Assembly (NCBI GenBank): GCA_905250115.1
Contig: CAJNOI010000094.1
Location: forward strand, 223,803 to 287,802
Direction of reading: 5' to 3'
Source: Adineta steineri
Lineage: Eukaryota > Rotifera > Eurotatoria > Adinetida > Adinetidae
Length of the DNA stretch: 64,000 bases
Shown here: positions 1 through 13,291 of the stretch, in pieces
Layout: every line of letters starts with the position of its first letter
How positions within the stretch are numbered: the first letter of the stretch is position 1
Translations under genes and position numbers: made by a program
Notes under the pieces: generated by a model
What the model saw: only the letters and a program-made list of their open reading frames with translations
The model's database searches: none
Told to the model about the DNA's origin: nothing

Positions 1-1553
1 TATTTGCTTCAGAATCGTTGAACATTGAATGAATATGAGAAAATTTTGTAGCTGTATTTCTTTGATAAATAATAATTGAGACTAATATTACATTGATAAT
101 CAGTGATATTATGTACCGTTTATGTGTTGATTGTACCATCTAAAACGAAAACTAATCCGAATAATATATTGCATATTTCACAGAGAGAAGCAGTAGGAAT
201 ACAATGTTAAACACCATTCACTGAGGAATATTAATGAGTAATGGTACTATACTTGGTGGCGCCTATGGGTTGCCGATAAGATTAGTATTAGTTAAACAAT
301 TATTTTTACTGTTGCATGTCGCTCAAATGGACACTTTTTAATTTTTTTATTTGTACTGTTGTTTTTTATTTGCGAATATCAATAATTCTAATATATTCAA
401 TCATTTACATTTCTTGATATAGTATGATTTTCAAGCCAAATGATTCGTGATATCACTTATTTTAGAGCAAATTTAATGCTCATTCTGATGTAATATGCCA
501 CCTTCTAAAAACAATTTGTACTTTATTCGGAAAGTATTTCAATAATAAAAAATGAAGGAGAATAAAGAAATTGGACATATGAATAATGGAATGTTATATT
601 TACATTTTGTTTGTATTCCTCTTACCTTATTTATAAAATTTATTGTTATGACGATGCATCAGCAAAAAAATGAGCTTTTCAAATTTTCTGTCGGTCTTTT
701 TAAACGACGACATGTGCAGTAATTTTGAAAATTTTAAAAATGTTCGAACAAGTAGAAGAAAGAAAAGAAAAACGAAATTTTTATTTATACAATAACAACT
801 AATGTAAGGAGAAAAATCTTCAAAAAGTATAAATAGGAAAATGCAGTACTAAATCCCTGGTATTTATCTTTTTAATTAAATTAGATCAAAATGAGTCAAT
901 AACTAAATCATGTGAATCTGTATTTTAGCTTTGTCATTAATAATTTTGCCATTCTTGTTCATATAATACCATAAGATATTTTGAGTAATATTTCCAGTCT
1001 CTCTATGTCGCTATATTATGCAATACTTTAGTCGGTCATATTTTATTTTTTCTATCAATTTCTTAGTGTGACTTCGTTTGGTAAACCTGTACGTCGACAA
1101 AAATCTCCCTCAATTTTATTATCTTTACTATCGAATATTGTTTCATATACATATTTGCAATATCATCTGCACATTGCACGTCATCTGTTGATTATTATGC
1201 ACCAATGAAATATATAAATGAATCAGATAGATATTTCTTAACCTCTTTCTTCATCGATTGAAATAATGAATAAAACAAAAAAAGACAAACTTTAAATTAT
1301 GATTTATTTTATTCATCAATATAATTTAATTTAATTTAAATAACTTAGTCTTAACCAACAAATTTTATATTTAATCTTATCAATTCTTTCTTTACGTTAG
1401 TTAACTTGTTTTGTTTTTGCTTACTTACTAGAAATTTAATCTTATTTTTTAGTTGTTTGAAATAGTCACATATCGTCGACAACAAAAATCCAACAATATT
1501 GTTTTCAACATTTTCAGTTAACAAAACATGAGTTTGTAATCACAAACGGTCGA
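1..1553. other. Intergenic, no gene recognised
   Basis: AT-rich sequence with stops in all frames and no recognisable domain, RNA gene or repeat family. It presumably holds the upstream region of the SENP gene. Confidence 0.5.
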
Positions 1554-3843
1554 ATGGCCAAAAAAACAAAATTACCTCCAGAAAGTAATTCATCTAGATT
1601 TGTTTTTATAGACTTTTTTTTAAAATATTTTTTTTAGTCATTTGTCTAAGTGATGATGATGATGATGATGTTGATCATAATAGTAAAATTAATACTAAAA
1701 TTACAACTCCTGTAAAGGAAAAAGAATTATTGACAACTAATAATAGTAATAAATATGAGCCATCAAATTGGATTATTCAAGATAAAGATATCATACATGT
1801 ATCACCATTACCATCTAAATATTCAGATATTTATAAAAAACCATTTGAAATTCGTTGTTCCAGTGTTCGTTTTGGTATTACAGAATTTAATATTGATTCT
1901 GAAATTGTTCTTATGAAAGAAACAGAATTTGAAATGAATCTATCAAGTAAGAAATAAATATTAAATAAAATTATTATATTATTCATATATATATTTAGAG
2001 AATTTTATGGATAATCTAAGCATAAAATTAGCTTATTCAGATGTAGTTAAATTTTATTTTTCATTCGAATCTCAAACACCAGCTGCATTTATTCATGTTC
2101 GAAATGAATTTGCAGTACTTTTTGACAAATTTATTCCAACATCTGATGAACATGGAAAAGGTTTCAATCCAAATTCAAAAGGTAAATAAAACAATAATTA
2201 CTGCTCAAAAACAATACATTTCTTATATTTCTATAGATGAAAAACGACGTCATATTATATTTTGTTTAAAAGCATTGACACCAGATATGGAACGAATACA
2301 TATAGCAACAATTTTCTATTTTCTTAAAACAAAATCTACTAAAATTGTAAAATTTAATTTATCATATGAAAATAATTCTATATTCATTTACTTGTAGGAT
2401 GTTTTATGTATAAGTGGTACACGAGCTGATGAATTATACAGTTTAGCTCGATATGCTAAAACACCAACAATAGCAACTCCGAAAAAAACACTATTTACTC
2501 TTAATACCAATGATTTGTATGTTATTTTTCTTTAACATCACATTTAAGAGATCGCTTGGGGCATGTTTAGGACAATGATAGCTAATTAGACAAATCTATA
2601 TTTTGTTATTCTTCGTTGAAGAATGCTCAACACAATAGAAAGAGTCAAAGATAATGATGAATGTTATGTTTTAATATTTTTTTTATCTTTAGAACCGCAA
2701 AAACAGTTGGTTTAAATAATAATACAATTCGATTTGATCTCTCATCAGATGATTTACATTGTTTAAATGAAGGCGAATTTCTTAATGATAATATCATTGA
2801 TTTTTATCTTCAGTAAGATTTTTTAAATTAACGTTTTTATCTTTCTAATAATAATTTATTTATTTATTAGATATATCTATTATGAAAAATTATCTGCCGA
2901 CGATCGTGAACGTACACATTTATTTAATTCATTTTTTTATACACGTTTAACACAAAAAGGTAATCGTGATAATCCAGATATTTCGTAAGTTAATTAAATA
3001 TCTTACATTGAAAATTCATTCTTTTTTCATATTTAAAGTGCGGCTGAACGACGTTATAATCGTGTTAAACGATGGGTTCGTGATGTAGATTTATTTACTA
3101 AAAATTATATTATTGTACCAGTTAATCAAAATACTCATTGGTATATTGTTCTTATACAAAATCTTAATAATGTTCCAACAGAAGGTGATTTAATTAGTGA
3201 TGATGAAGAAGATACTATTGGTTAGAAAATTCAATTTTTTAAATATTCTAACATTAACTTCTTCTTTTTTTGTTTTTGTTTAGATGATCGATTAAAATCT
3301 AAAAAACGACGACGTTCATCAAGAATAATTCGTTCTATTGGAAGTAATAGTGCTAGTAGTAGTCCATCACCAAAACCTTCTATTCAATTAGGTGACGAAC
3401 TTGATGAAGCTGATGAAGTTACATCTGATAATGAGGTTCCTTTGAAACAGAATATTGAAGCACTTGTTAGTGCAAAAAAAGATCATTCACAAACACCAGC
3501 AATAATTATATTTGATTCATTACGTATTGCTTCAAAAAATCGTGTTGCAGCAACATTACGTGAATTTCTTCAAGTTGAATATGATCATAAAAAAGCTTTA
3601 CCAGTTGGATCATTAGCTCGTAAATTATTTAATATGGATACAATGCCAACAATTGAAGCTGCTGTACCACAACAACGAAATTATTCTGATTGTGGTTTAT
3701 ATATATTGCAATATATTGAAAGTTATTTTACTCATCTTACATCAACATTTACGAATTGGTGTGAAAAAAATTTAAAAGGTTCAACTAAACGAAAAGAAAT
3801 TTTAACTGTTATTAATCAACATGTTATTAATAAAGAAGTGTGA
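1554..3843 (+). CDS. SENP6/7-like: SENP6/7-type SUMO-specific cysteine protease (C48/Ulp1 family)
   Basis: This gene removes or trims SUMO from proteins, by family. I read nine exons: 1554-1584, 1638-1946, 1999-2181, 2237-2346, 2398-2516, 2693-2812, 2871-2984, 3039-3220 and 3284-3843. All junctions are GT-AG and keep the frame. The Ulp1 domain starts at [15 protein letters not shown]. The catalytic His is in NQNTHWYIV, the Asp in IIIFDSLRI and the Cys in NYSDCGLYI. An acidic, low-complexity insert of about 80 residues lies between His and Asp; a split catalytic domain of this kind is typical of SENP6/7 and not of SENP1/2. Near the N-terminus [11 protein letters not shown] looks like a SUMO-interacting motif. 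The start at 1554 is the first in-frame ATG joined to that motif by a 53-bp intron, but further upstream exons cannot be excluded. SENP6 versus SENP7 is not resolved. Confidence 0.88.
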
Positions 3844-5014
3844 TTAGATGTATCTATTCGAATTTTTTCGCCTCTCTTTCTTTTTTCTCTTTTGTTATAC
3901 AAGTTGTCCGTGTCACACTTCTTTTTCTATGTTTATTATAATGATGTCTAACATCGAATGTTATTTTCTTTTTTCTTTCATTTCGAAAATAAAACAAAAC
4001 AAAAATTTTTAGAAGCTAATCATACATGTCTTTTATGACATAAAAATATTAATATTTTAATAAAAAAACAAGTAACACAGTTGTCTGTCACATTGATATA
4101 GAAGAAAAGTTTCCTTGTATACGGATATCTTGACCAAATGTAATAATTATTGTCTAAAATTAGAACCAATCAGTCGCTATAGCTACGTCAGTAAAGCTTT
4201 ATAAAGAAGATTAGTTCGATATAAATCGTTCAGCTATTATTATGTCAATACTTTGCATCGCTCGGTATAATTAGACAGCAATAAATTTTTTACACTTGTT
4301 CATTCTATTACATTCGTTGCGATGAGTTACAAAAAAAAATAATAAAATGAAATGTATTTATAGATTTTTTTAAGAGTATTTTGATCAATCTATTGTTAAT
4401 TCAACGTATATTACATCAATATTATTTTAAACAGTGGTTTGAACTGTATATTTTGTTTGCAAGTCTTCATCTTGTGAGAACATATTATTAACTCACATCT
4501 TTACATGTACATATGTACGTTCATAAAATCATGCATAAACTTCAATGTTCAATATTCGATTACGTATTCTTTATTCAATACAATATATTCGTTTTTGAAG
4601 TTCTCTTCTATTTTACTTCATACACCTCGAAAACGAGAGGAAAGAGAAAAAAAACGTATATGACCTCTAAACAACATGCGGATGTCGATGAATGATCGTT
4701 GAAAAAAGAAGAAAAAAATTATATGTAGTATAAAAAGATGATGTTGGCAGCAGAGGAAAAAAGAACTAAGTGCAGTAACGACAAATGTAAGCTCTATACA
4801 ACACCCAAAGGTAAAAAAAACTGAACGGAGAAATATGTATTGTATCATATGAGAAAAGGTCATGGTCTTCCGAAGAAAAAAAAGCTGTAGTGAATAGAGA
4901 AGGAGAAGAAAAATCGGTGTACACTTTTCTCGACATATAAAGCGACAGAAAAAAAGAGGTACAACGTAAGAGGAGAAGAAGAAGAAAAAATCTTCAATAT
5001 CTACACTCAATATT
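3844..5014. other. Intergenic between the SENP gene and the Shisa-like gene
   Basis: Contains the 3' end of the SENP transcript (AATAAA-like runs near 3986-3996) and the upstream region of the Shisa-like gene. The part from about 4620 to 4990 is strongly purine-rich on the + strand. The open frame on the other strand there is a by-product of this composition. Confidence 0.5.
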
Positions 5015-6237
5015 ATGACTATCGTCTCCTATTCTCAATTGATATTTCTTCTACTAATAATAAACTGTTGTACTATTAGTAAGTATACTTAAATACTTAT
5101 CATTTCAACATCACTTATGTTCTATTATAAATAGAAAGCAATGCCAATCGTTATCGTCGGCAAATAAATGATGGTACTAATCGTAACACAGGTATTCCAC
5201 AACCAGTAGTTGTTGGATCAATACCAACAAATCAACAGAATAATCAAAATCATTTAATTGCTGCATCTCAACCACAACAGAATTTAGCTCAAGGCCGTGG
5301 TTTTTATAATAGTCCAGCTTTTCAACCACAACCATTTAGTGGTGAAAAACCAGCAGGTTGGTTTGGTACTAGTTATACAAATTGGGTATCCAGTCAAGAT
5401 AGTGAATTAAATAAAAATAAAATAGCTACAGAAAAGAATGCATTACCAAACATGTAAATTAATCTTTGATTTTAATTTATTTTTCTTTGTTTTTATTTCA
5501 AATAAGTCCTCCAACGAATAATGTTCAACCACGACGAGAAGATGGTGGACCATTTTTTCTAGCTAAAATAGCTAAACAGTATGCAGCTAAAGGTGTAAAA
5601 GGTTTTGATTTTGGTCAATTTGAAAGTAAGAAAATATTATTACATTAATTTATTAAATTATTCTGTAATAGCTCGTGAAGGACGTGGTTCAGTTTGTTAT
5701 AATCATGAAAATTTTGATGGATATGTATTTGGTAAGTTTTCATGTCCATTACCAGCAAGTACAGGTATGAATCAACTTGATCAATATTGTTGTGGTATGG
5801 CTAATTATCAGTATTGTTGTAATGCACAGTATGTATTTATAGAAAAATAGTACTTTCTATACAGTATATTTATTTTAATAGAGAATTTAGTCAAAATCAA
5901 CGTGGAGCCTTTGCAGATAATAGATATATTGGTGATCAACGTTTTCCAAAACGATCTACATATTCTACATCAACCAAACGATTACTTGCTGTTATTATAC
6001 CTATTGCTAGTTTTGTTGTTCTAGCAGGAATTGGTATATTAGTCTTTTTATATTATAAAAAATTCCGAAAAGAACAATATAGAACGAGAAAATTATCTGG
6101 AGCTATTCGTTTAGAAGATAATTATTCAAGTAAATATATTGAAGATATATACATAAATTAGAAATCAAATCTTTTTTTTAGTCGTTCCACAAGACCCATC
6201 ACTTGAAAAGTCGGGATCTATTCCAGATGAACTATAA
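5015..6237 (+). CDS. Shisa-like single-pass membrane protein
   Basis: Shisa proteins are type I membrane adaptors that modulate receptor trafficking (Fz, FGFR, AMPA receptors). I read six exons: 5015-5078, 5135-5453, 5507-5625, 5672-5828, 5882-6129 and 6182-6237, giving about 320 residues. The N-terminus MTIVSYSQLIFLLLIINCC is a signal peptide. A Gln/Asn/Pro-rich segment follows. The cysteine-rich Shisa domain then has the signature NFDGYVFGKFSCPLP ... DQYCCGMANYQYCC, with the paired CC motifs. One transmembrane helix (RLLAVIIPIASFVVLAGIGI) is followed by basic YYKKFRK and a short cytoplasmic tail ending SGSIPDEL. The tail is short, and I see no clear PPxY motif or PDZ ligand. The long linker before the Cys domain is unlike vertebrate Shisa. 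The family call rests on the CC...CC signature plus topology. Confidence 0.75.
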
Positions 6238-6491
6238 TAAACGAATCATTATTCAATTCACTATGTACATATTATACAAATTTCTTTTTATCTAGCTAGT
6301 CTTACCATATTTACTATTCTTGAACAGTTCTTTTTGTTCCTAAATAAGAATCTCGTTTTATCAATAGATAGAATTTTAAAATATTGAATACTATCATCTT
6401 TATTTATATGTGTGTATTGATAATATTTTATCTATACTATTTCTAAATTTATACTACAATATTATTAATATAAAAAAAAACGAAATTTTAA

Positions 6492-8257
6492 TTAATTTTT
6501 AATTCCTTCTTTCAATGCTTTAAAATGTAATTGACGATCTTTTTCTGCTTTAGCAAATATTGCTCGATTTTCTTGTGCTCGTCTTGTTAAATAAGGTAAA
6601 AGACGATCTATGGGTCCATAGGGTGCCCATTTATAAACATCACAACCAACACTAGCTAACGGAAATGCAAGATAATCACACATTCCTAATAAAGTTCCAA
6701 AAGAAACAAGACCATCATTATGTTTAATATTCATTGATTTCATACTAAAAAAATAAACTAATAAAAAATTGAATTTTTAATATTAGATTAAAAATATATA
6801 CGTTTTAAGTGCGAATTGAACTGTATTTTCATTATGACTGGCAACAAATACATGAACTTTATTATTATTATTTTTTGCATATTCAAGTGTTTCAATAAAT
6901 GCACGATGATAAGATTCAGTAGTAGCTGCAAAATTCGGATGAATTGGATCAACAGTATGTAATTTCGAAGCTCGTTTTCTCTCCTAAAAATAAACACATA
7001 AGATAAGAAAAGATCAGATTAGAATAGAAATAAACCATCTAAATACCTGATCCATATAAGCACCGCGCACAAGTTTATATCCAATATTAAAACCATGTTT
7101 TTTTGCATGTATTAAATCCTTTCGTAATGTATCAAGTGTAGTCTAAAAATAAACAAAGGAGAAAAGAAATTCTAAAGTTATTTTATTTACTTTTCGATAA
7201 CATTGATAAGTATTATAAACAATGAAACGATCACGATTATAATGTTCTTGCAATTCAAGTACCAACTTATGAATAGCTGTTTGAAAATATGATTGTTCAG
7301 CATCGATAAAAATTCGTCCGTTATGGTTTTTAACTTCCTAAATATTCCAAAGTTTTATACTTGTTAATTAACTGTAATAAATATATATATATATATATAT
7401 ACTTGAATAATACGATTAATTCGCTCCAGGAAATGTTCTACTTCAAGTAATTCTTCTTTATTTATCTAGACAAGTAAAGATATTGTTTGTATAGTGAAAT
7501 AACGACAATTAAATATTATTTACGATAGATGCTTTTGAAGCTAATTCAAAAATCGAAAGTGTATTAGATGATTCTTGTTCTTCTATAATTTGATTTAATT
7601 TTTGAAGGATATCAGGTGAAACCAATGACGTTATTTTAGTAGCTGTCATCTCCGATGGACTATATAATTCCGCTGCTGTTTGAGTATTTTTTAGAGCTCT
7701 TAACATATTTTCATCATATATTTCTTCATTTGTTTTCTGTCTACAATATATCAAAGGAAAACTACATAAATTTTATATTCAAAATAGTTAACTGTTTGCT
7801 GTTTGCTAGATCTGATTCCATACAATAATCAAGTATTAATTTAATACCATGTTTATGTAATCTTTCTGCAACTTGTTTCAATTCATGTTTATCAGTACCT
7901 GCAGCAAAATGTCCATAAAGTGTTGAACGCATAATATATCCAAATAATCGTTGACCAAGAATAGTATTTGAAATAGCTAATAACTAAAAATTTTCTTATA
8001 AATACATACAGTTTTTTTATATTTTAATATTAACTTACTTGAGACAGATGATTGACAAGCGATTTATAGGAACATAGTTTGAAAACAAGCCAACCACGAA
8101 ATAATTCAGACTTTGATTTATATCCATAAGCAGTAGAAATCGAATCAAATCGAATATTTTCATAATTCGTTGTAGTATTTGATACAGATGAACGAATATA
8201 TTGTTGTACTATTTGCACTCGATGTAATTTACATTGTCTGATCATTTTCGATAACAT
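6492..8257 (-). CDS. PRODH: Proline dehydrogenase, mitochondrial (tandem copy A)
   Basis: FAD-dependent oxidation of L-proline to pyrroline-5-carboxylate in mitochondria, the first step of proline breakdown. The gene runs right to left in about eight short exons with introns of about 50 bp. The first exon begins MLSKMIRQCKLHRVQIVQQ, a basic amphipathic presequence. Further on come YGHFAAGTDKHELK, ILDYCMESD, KLVRGAYMDQ|ERKRAS, VASHNENTVQFAL, SFGTLLGMCDYLAFPL, YKWAPYGP and LPYLTRRAQENRAIF, all matching conserved PRODH blocks. It ends KALKEGIKN. The LLGMCD block keeps the canonical form, unlike the neighbouring copy. The two copies lie head to tail 280 bp apart and are well diverged, so the duplication is not recent. 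Confidence 0.92.
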
Positions 8258-8540
8258 ATTTGTGTATAAAACGTCGTCTTATGATTTAGATACAATTTTA
8301 AATCTCTTTCATTTTTTCTTCTTCTTCTTTTCGTTCTTCATAATAACAAACATGATTTTATCACTGATATATGTATCGAGATAAACAAAACAAGCCTATT
8401 GAATTTCATCACCGTATATATTTTGAATTTACGGTAAGGTAGATTTATATTTATAGTTCATGAATTCTGTTAAGCAGAATTTGTTGCATCAAGGTTATAT
8501 AAAATACAAGAAAGAAAAACTGAATAAAAAAAAAAGTAAG

Positions 8541-10443
8541 TTAATTTTTGGAATTAACCATTCGATCCTTAAGTGCTTTGAGATGAAAACGTCGATCCTT
8601 ATCAGCTTTGAGAAAAATCGATCGATTCTCTTGAGCACGTCGAAATAGATATGGTACTAAAGCTTCAATGGGTCCATATGGTAAATATTTATATGTTTTA
8701 TAACCAGAATTTGCTAGAGCAAAAGCAACATAATCACTCATTCCATGTAATGATGCAAATGAAATAATTGATGAACCACGACGAATATCATAATCTTTCA
8801 TTCTAAATTTTAAAAACATATACATAGAGAGAGATAATGCGTAAAATTGTATATTACTTTTGAATACCATATCGAATTGTATCTTCATTATGTGAAGCAA
8901 CCATAATTCTAATTTGATTAGGTGACCGTTTAACAGTACTTTTTAATACTTCATCAAGACATGTATGATACATTTGTGATGTTGTATCAAAATCAGGATT
9001 TATTGGATCATCATATCCATGCTCTTGAGCTAAACGACGTTCTTGTTCCATATATGCACCACGTACAAGTTTAGCTGCAAATATATAATTATATTTTTCA
9101 GCGAGAGCTAAATCATGTTTTAAACATTCCAATGTTTCCTATTGATATTATTATAAATATAGAATAGAAAATTCAATAATGATTACTTACTTTCAAATAA
9201 CATTGATAAGTTCCATAAATAAATGGTACATTATATTTATTATAATATCGTTGTAATTCAGTTGCAAGATAATTAATTGCTGTTTGGAAATATGTTTGTT
9301 CAGCATCAACCATTATAGATATTTTATATTCAACACATGCCTAGAAATATAATATATCTAATTTGATTACTGATTATATATATTTACTTGAGCTATTTTA
9401 TTTAATCGTATAAGAAGCTTATAAATATCCATTAAATCATTCGGTGTTAGTACAACATTTGAGGATGTTTCCTTCTATTAAAATAAAATAAATATTCTTT
9501 CATATTATTTTTTGAATGAAATTACTTGATCTTTTTGAAAATATGAATGAATAGATTGTTGAAAACTTGTAATTATTTCTTCATTTGATTTATCTTGATT
9601 AATTAATTCAAATAATGGTGGTAATATTAAACGATCTCCCAAAGATTTTAATACTGTATTTAATTTTTTCAATACACTTGGATGAATTAAAGCAGTTACT
9701 TTAACTGCTATTAAATTATTTGCACCACAAATATCATGTGATGTTTTAATACATTCAATAAATTTTGTTGTATTATGATCAAGTAAACGATCAGCATCTG
9801 ATCTAAAAATATTTTGATATAGAAAAGAAGAAAAACTATATCTAAATTCTTACGAAGCTGATGAATTCGTATCATCACTTTCCACACTGTAATCTAAAAT
9901 AGGTCTAACATTATATTTTTGTAATTTTTCAATTACTGGTATAATTTCTTGTGGACTTTCACCACCAACAAAATGACCAAATGCCGTTAGTTTTAATACT
10001 TTTTGAAATAATTTTTCACCAAGAATACGACGACCCAAACGAGCAATCTAAATTTTATTTTCTATATTTAAAATCTACGATACATTTATTTTTGAGAAAA
10101 AAAAGTAATACTTTATCTTGATTATTAACAAGTAAATTAATTGAAAATAATCGATAAACAAGATAACCACGTAAAAGTTCAAGACTATGTCGATAACGAT
10201 ATGCAATTTGATATTGATTAAATTTTGTATCAAGTAATGGATATTCTGGACGTGATTCTTGTTTTTTATTTTCATCTATTATTGGAACGGAAGAAGTCGA
10301 TGCATAATAAACTGTTTTTGGAAATAATTTTATATTTTGACATAGACAAAGTCTTGTCGTTGACGGACAGATATGTCTAATCTGGAATATTCATGTTTAT
10401 TTTATGCGAAAATAAAAAAGGTAAGTCAACTTACTGTCAACAT
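8541..10443 (-). CDS. PRODH: Proline dehydrogenase, mitochondrial (tandem copy B)
   Basis: Paralogue of the neighbouring PRODH, same strand. Conserved blocks are HFVGGESPQEI, ILDYSVESD, AAKLVRGAYMEQERRLAQ, GYDDPINPDFDTT, VASHNEDTIRYGI, YKYLPYGPIEALVPYLF and RRAQENRSIF. The C-terminus is DRMVNSKN. The block written LLGMCD in copy A reads SLHGMSDYVAF here. Long hydrophilic exons at about 9535-9800 carry an insert before the barrel. I place the start in a tiny exon (10435-10443, M-L-T) joined by a 54-bp intron to the exon beginning IRHICPSTTRLCLCQ, because that exon has no in-frame ATG of its own. The resulting N-terminus is Arg/Cys-rich and suits a mitochondrial presequence. The tiny first exon is an inference. 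Confidence 0.88.
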
Positions 10444-11346
10444 AGAAACTGCTTTTTAATTGCGAATATATTAATGTTGTTTTTTTTCAAAAATAAATGT
10501 ACATGGAAGAAAAAGAAAAAAACAAAATTTTTTTTTCTTTTTGTAAATATTCAATGGCGTGACGTGAGCAAGTAGCTCATACTCTTCTGAAGACCATCAG
10601 TTTCTTTTATGCGTCGATTGCAAATGGAAAGAACAGGAAAAATCGGCTATTCCGTCTTTTATAAAAGATGAAAAAACATATTTTTTCTTCCTTAACAACA
10701 TCACAATATAACTCGCGACTCGGAACAGAACAGAAGGAAAACATAGCAAAATTGCTATATTGTGGTTGACTTCAATCAACCATCGATACTTCTCGAAGGA
10801 AATTGATGTGAAAACTAACATGTTATTTCTTATAGTAATAATTTTGTTTTTTTGCAAAAATAATCAGTTCTACATCGAATCAATCACGTGAAAAAACACA
10901 CCTTAAAATTGTTTTCGATCGTTACAACAATAGAAAAACACAAAAACATTGAAAAGAAAATCTTTTTCTTCTTCAACAAAATAATAGCACATCGGCAGTA
11001 CACAATAGTAAATCACTTTCAGACTATTTAATTATATCCTCTATAGGATTTCCTTTGAATTTTATTACATTCTAGCTATTAACACACCCACTCATTGGTA
11101 TTAGTTATATTGATCAATGAACTAAAAATATATTATTAAAATAAAAAAAAGAAAAAGATTTACAAACTATGTATAGAAAATAGTACTATTATATTTTTCA
11201 TTATAATATTGTAAAAATAAACAAGATTTCAAAGATGGCGCGTACTAGTTCTATAAATAAAAATAACATACAAATCAATAATATCATTTGAAATGGTTTT
11301 ATTCAAATATATAATTGCATATGATTTCTAAATAAAAATTATCAAC
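10444..11346. other. Divergent intergenic region
   Basis: Lies between the PRODH copy B start (leftward) and the proline-rich gene start (rightward), so it probably holds both promoters. No coding pattern is seen; the short open frames have no domain and no splice partners. Confidence 0.45.
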
Positions 11347-13291
11347 ATGTTAAATCGAAGTTATTGTAGTCCAAATAAATTATCACAGAATTATCAATCG
11401 AATGATTCTGCTAATGAATACAATCGTTGTAAACTACCAGCTATTAATAATGGAACAATACCAATAGCTAATATGAATTCAACATTTACTAAATCACCAC
11501 TAACAGATCAATATGCAACTCCAATGAAAGAAAACAATTCAACTTTTAACAATAGTAATTGTAATACTGAAAATATAAATAATCGATCATCACAAGTTTT
11601 TTATACACCATCTGGACCAGCGGTCTCTAATGCTTGTACACCTTCATATAACAATGCTAAAATAAATTGTTCACCACGTAGTATTGCTCCTTCTCAAACA
11701 TTTTCTTCATCACGTTTACCTTCGAAAATGTGCAATAATAAACAGCAAATACCAATGAATCGAGCTTGGAATTCGAATAAGATGAATACAACAACTATTG
11801 ATACAAATAAAAATTGTTTTCAACGACCAATGACATCAGGTCCGAATGGTTTAAATTGTTCTTCATCGAATGGGCAAAAAACGATTGTACGTGATCGAAA
11901 TTTAGCTACTGAAATTCTTCAAAAAGCAGGTATTACATCGAATTCAACGCCAAATGATTGTCTGGAAGTAATTACGGATACACCTGTGACAATGAATGAT
12001 AATGTTAATTGTGATCCAAATCCATTATGCATGAAAAAAACAGCTGATTGTCAAGTAATATTAATTCTAAAAATTGCAAAAATAATTCTTTTTTAAAGGA
12101 ATGTTATGAGCAATCAATTGTTGTTCGACATTTACAACCGTAATTATTTCTTTTCTATTCTATTTATCGTAAGAATTTGTCTATATCTATATATGTAGAC
12201 CAAAACCACCTGTACCACCACCAATTATTATTCGGTTTGAATTATATTGAAACTGTATATATACAAATACATACATACATCTTAATTTCATTTAGTGAAC
12301 GTTGTGCTCCACAACCACCACCGCAACCACCAATTGTTATTCGACAAACTCCACCTCGACCTTTAACACCACCACCATTAATTATTCGTGAATGTCCACC
12401 GCCAATGCCTGATAGCCAAGAACCAACAATAATCGAACGTGAAGTTCCACCACCACCTCCACCACCTCGACAAGTTATTGTCGAACGATTACCTACACCA
12501 CCACCGAAACCACGTCCGATTATTTTTGAAAAATGGCTTCCATATGAAGAACCAGAAGATCGACCATGTATTGTTGAAAAAGCTTGTGTTAATGAAATGC
12601 CTCCACCAAAAAATGTTATTATTCAATATGAAGCACTTGAACCAAGAATTCAACCACAATGTATCAATGAAGGTATATCTTATGTTGATCCAAAACAATT
12701 CATTAATGATAGACCAAATGGAAATGCTGAAATTTGTTATGTTGATCAACTTAATAATTTAGTTTGTATTCTCTTTTCTTTCTCAATTATAATGAAATCT
12801 ATGATTGCAGCCTGATCATATCAAATGTCAACTTAGTCCACAAACACTTGCTGCTATTGGTATTCAAAATAATAATAATAATCCATGCATTGTTCGTACA
12901 AATCCTAGTACTTTCTATCAACAAAATGGTCGTGTTCCATGTAATACAATACCATCGATGCCACCTAAACAATCAATGATAACAAATGGTTGTCAGTCTA
13001 CTAAACCATCGTATTCTCAACTATGTAATCCAAACATATGTCATCAACAACAATCTGATAATCGTGCTCTATCAACTTCAGGTGCTGGTCTATCGCAATG
13101 TTACAATAAATATAATACAAAAATGTTAACACGACCAGGCAATCAAGCTTTAACTAATTTAACTCGAGCACATTATAATCCGGTATGTTAGAAATAATAT
13201 TTTTTAAAGTTTAATTTGTTTTCTTTAGTGGGCAACAACATACCAAGTTTCATATACAAATAAGGCACGAGGAATGTGCCGTGCACGTTAA
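11347..13291 (+). CDS. Proline-rich protein with VIVER/EKWLPY motifs, function unknown
   Basis: I do not recognise a named family. The first exon (from 11347) encodes an Asn/Ser-rich segment of about 235 residues without transmembrane helices or signal peptide. Short exons follow after introns near 12055-12097, 12141-12198 and 12233-12296. The exon at about 12297-12760 is Pro-rich, with repeated units of the form I-I/V-E-R/K next to P-x-P: PPPRQVIVERLPTPPPKPRP, IIFEKWLPYEEPEDRPCIVE and later NVIIQYEALEPRIQ. Two more exons (about 12813-13182 and 13229-13291) are Gln/Asn/Cys-rich and end ARGMCRAR. The repeated hydrophobic-acidic-basic units between Pro stretches suggest a structural or cytoskeletal role. 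An AATAAA-rich tail follows at 13328-13351. Confidence 0.7.

Noticed and set aside
4618-5010. 130-codon open frame on the - strand
   Set aside because: Phe/Ser-rich translation of a purine-rich stretch; no domain, no splice partners, and it abuts the start of the Shisa-like gene on the other strand.
10597-10857. 86-codon open frame on the - strand
   Set aside because: No domain, no splice context, and ordinary AT-rich composition; probably chance.
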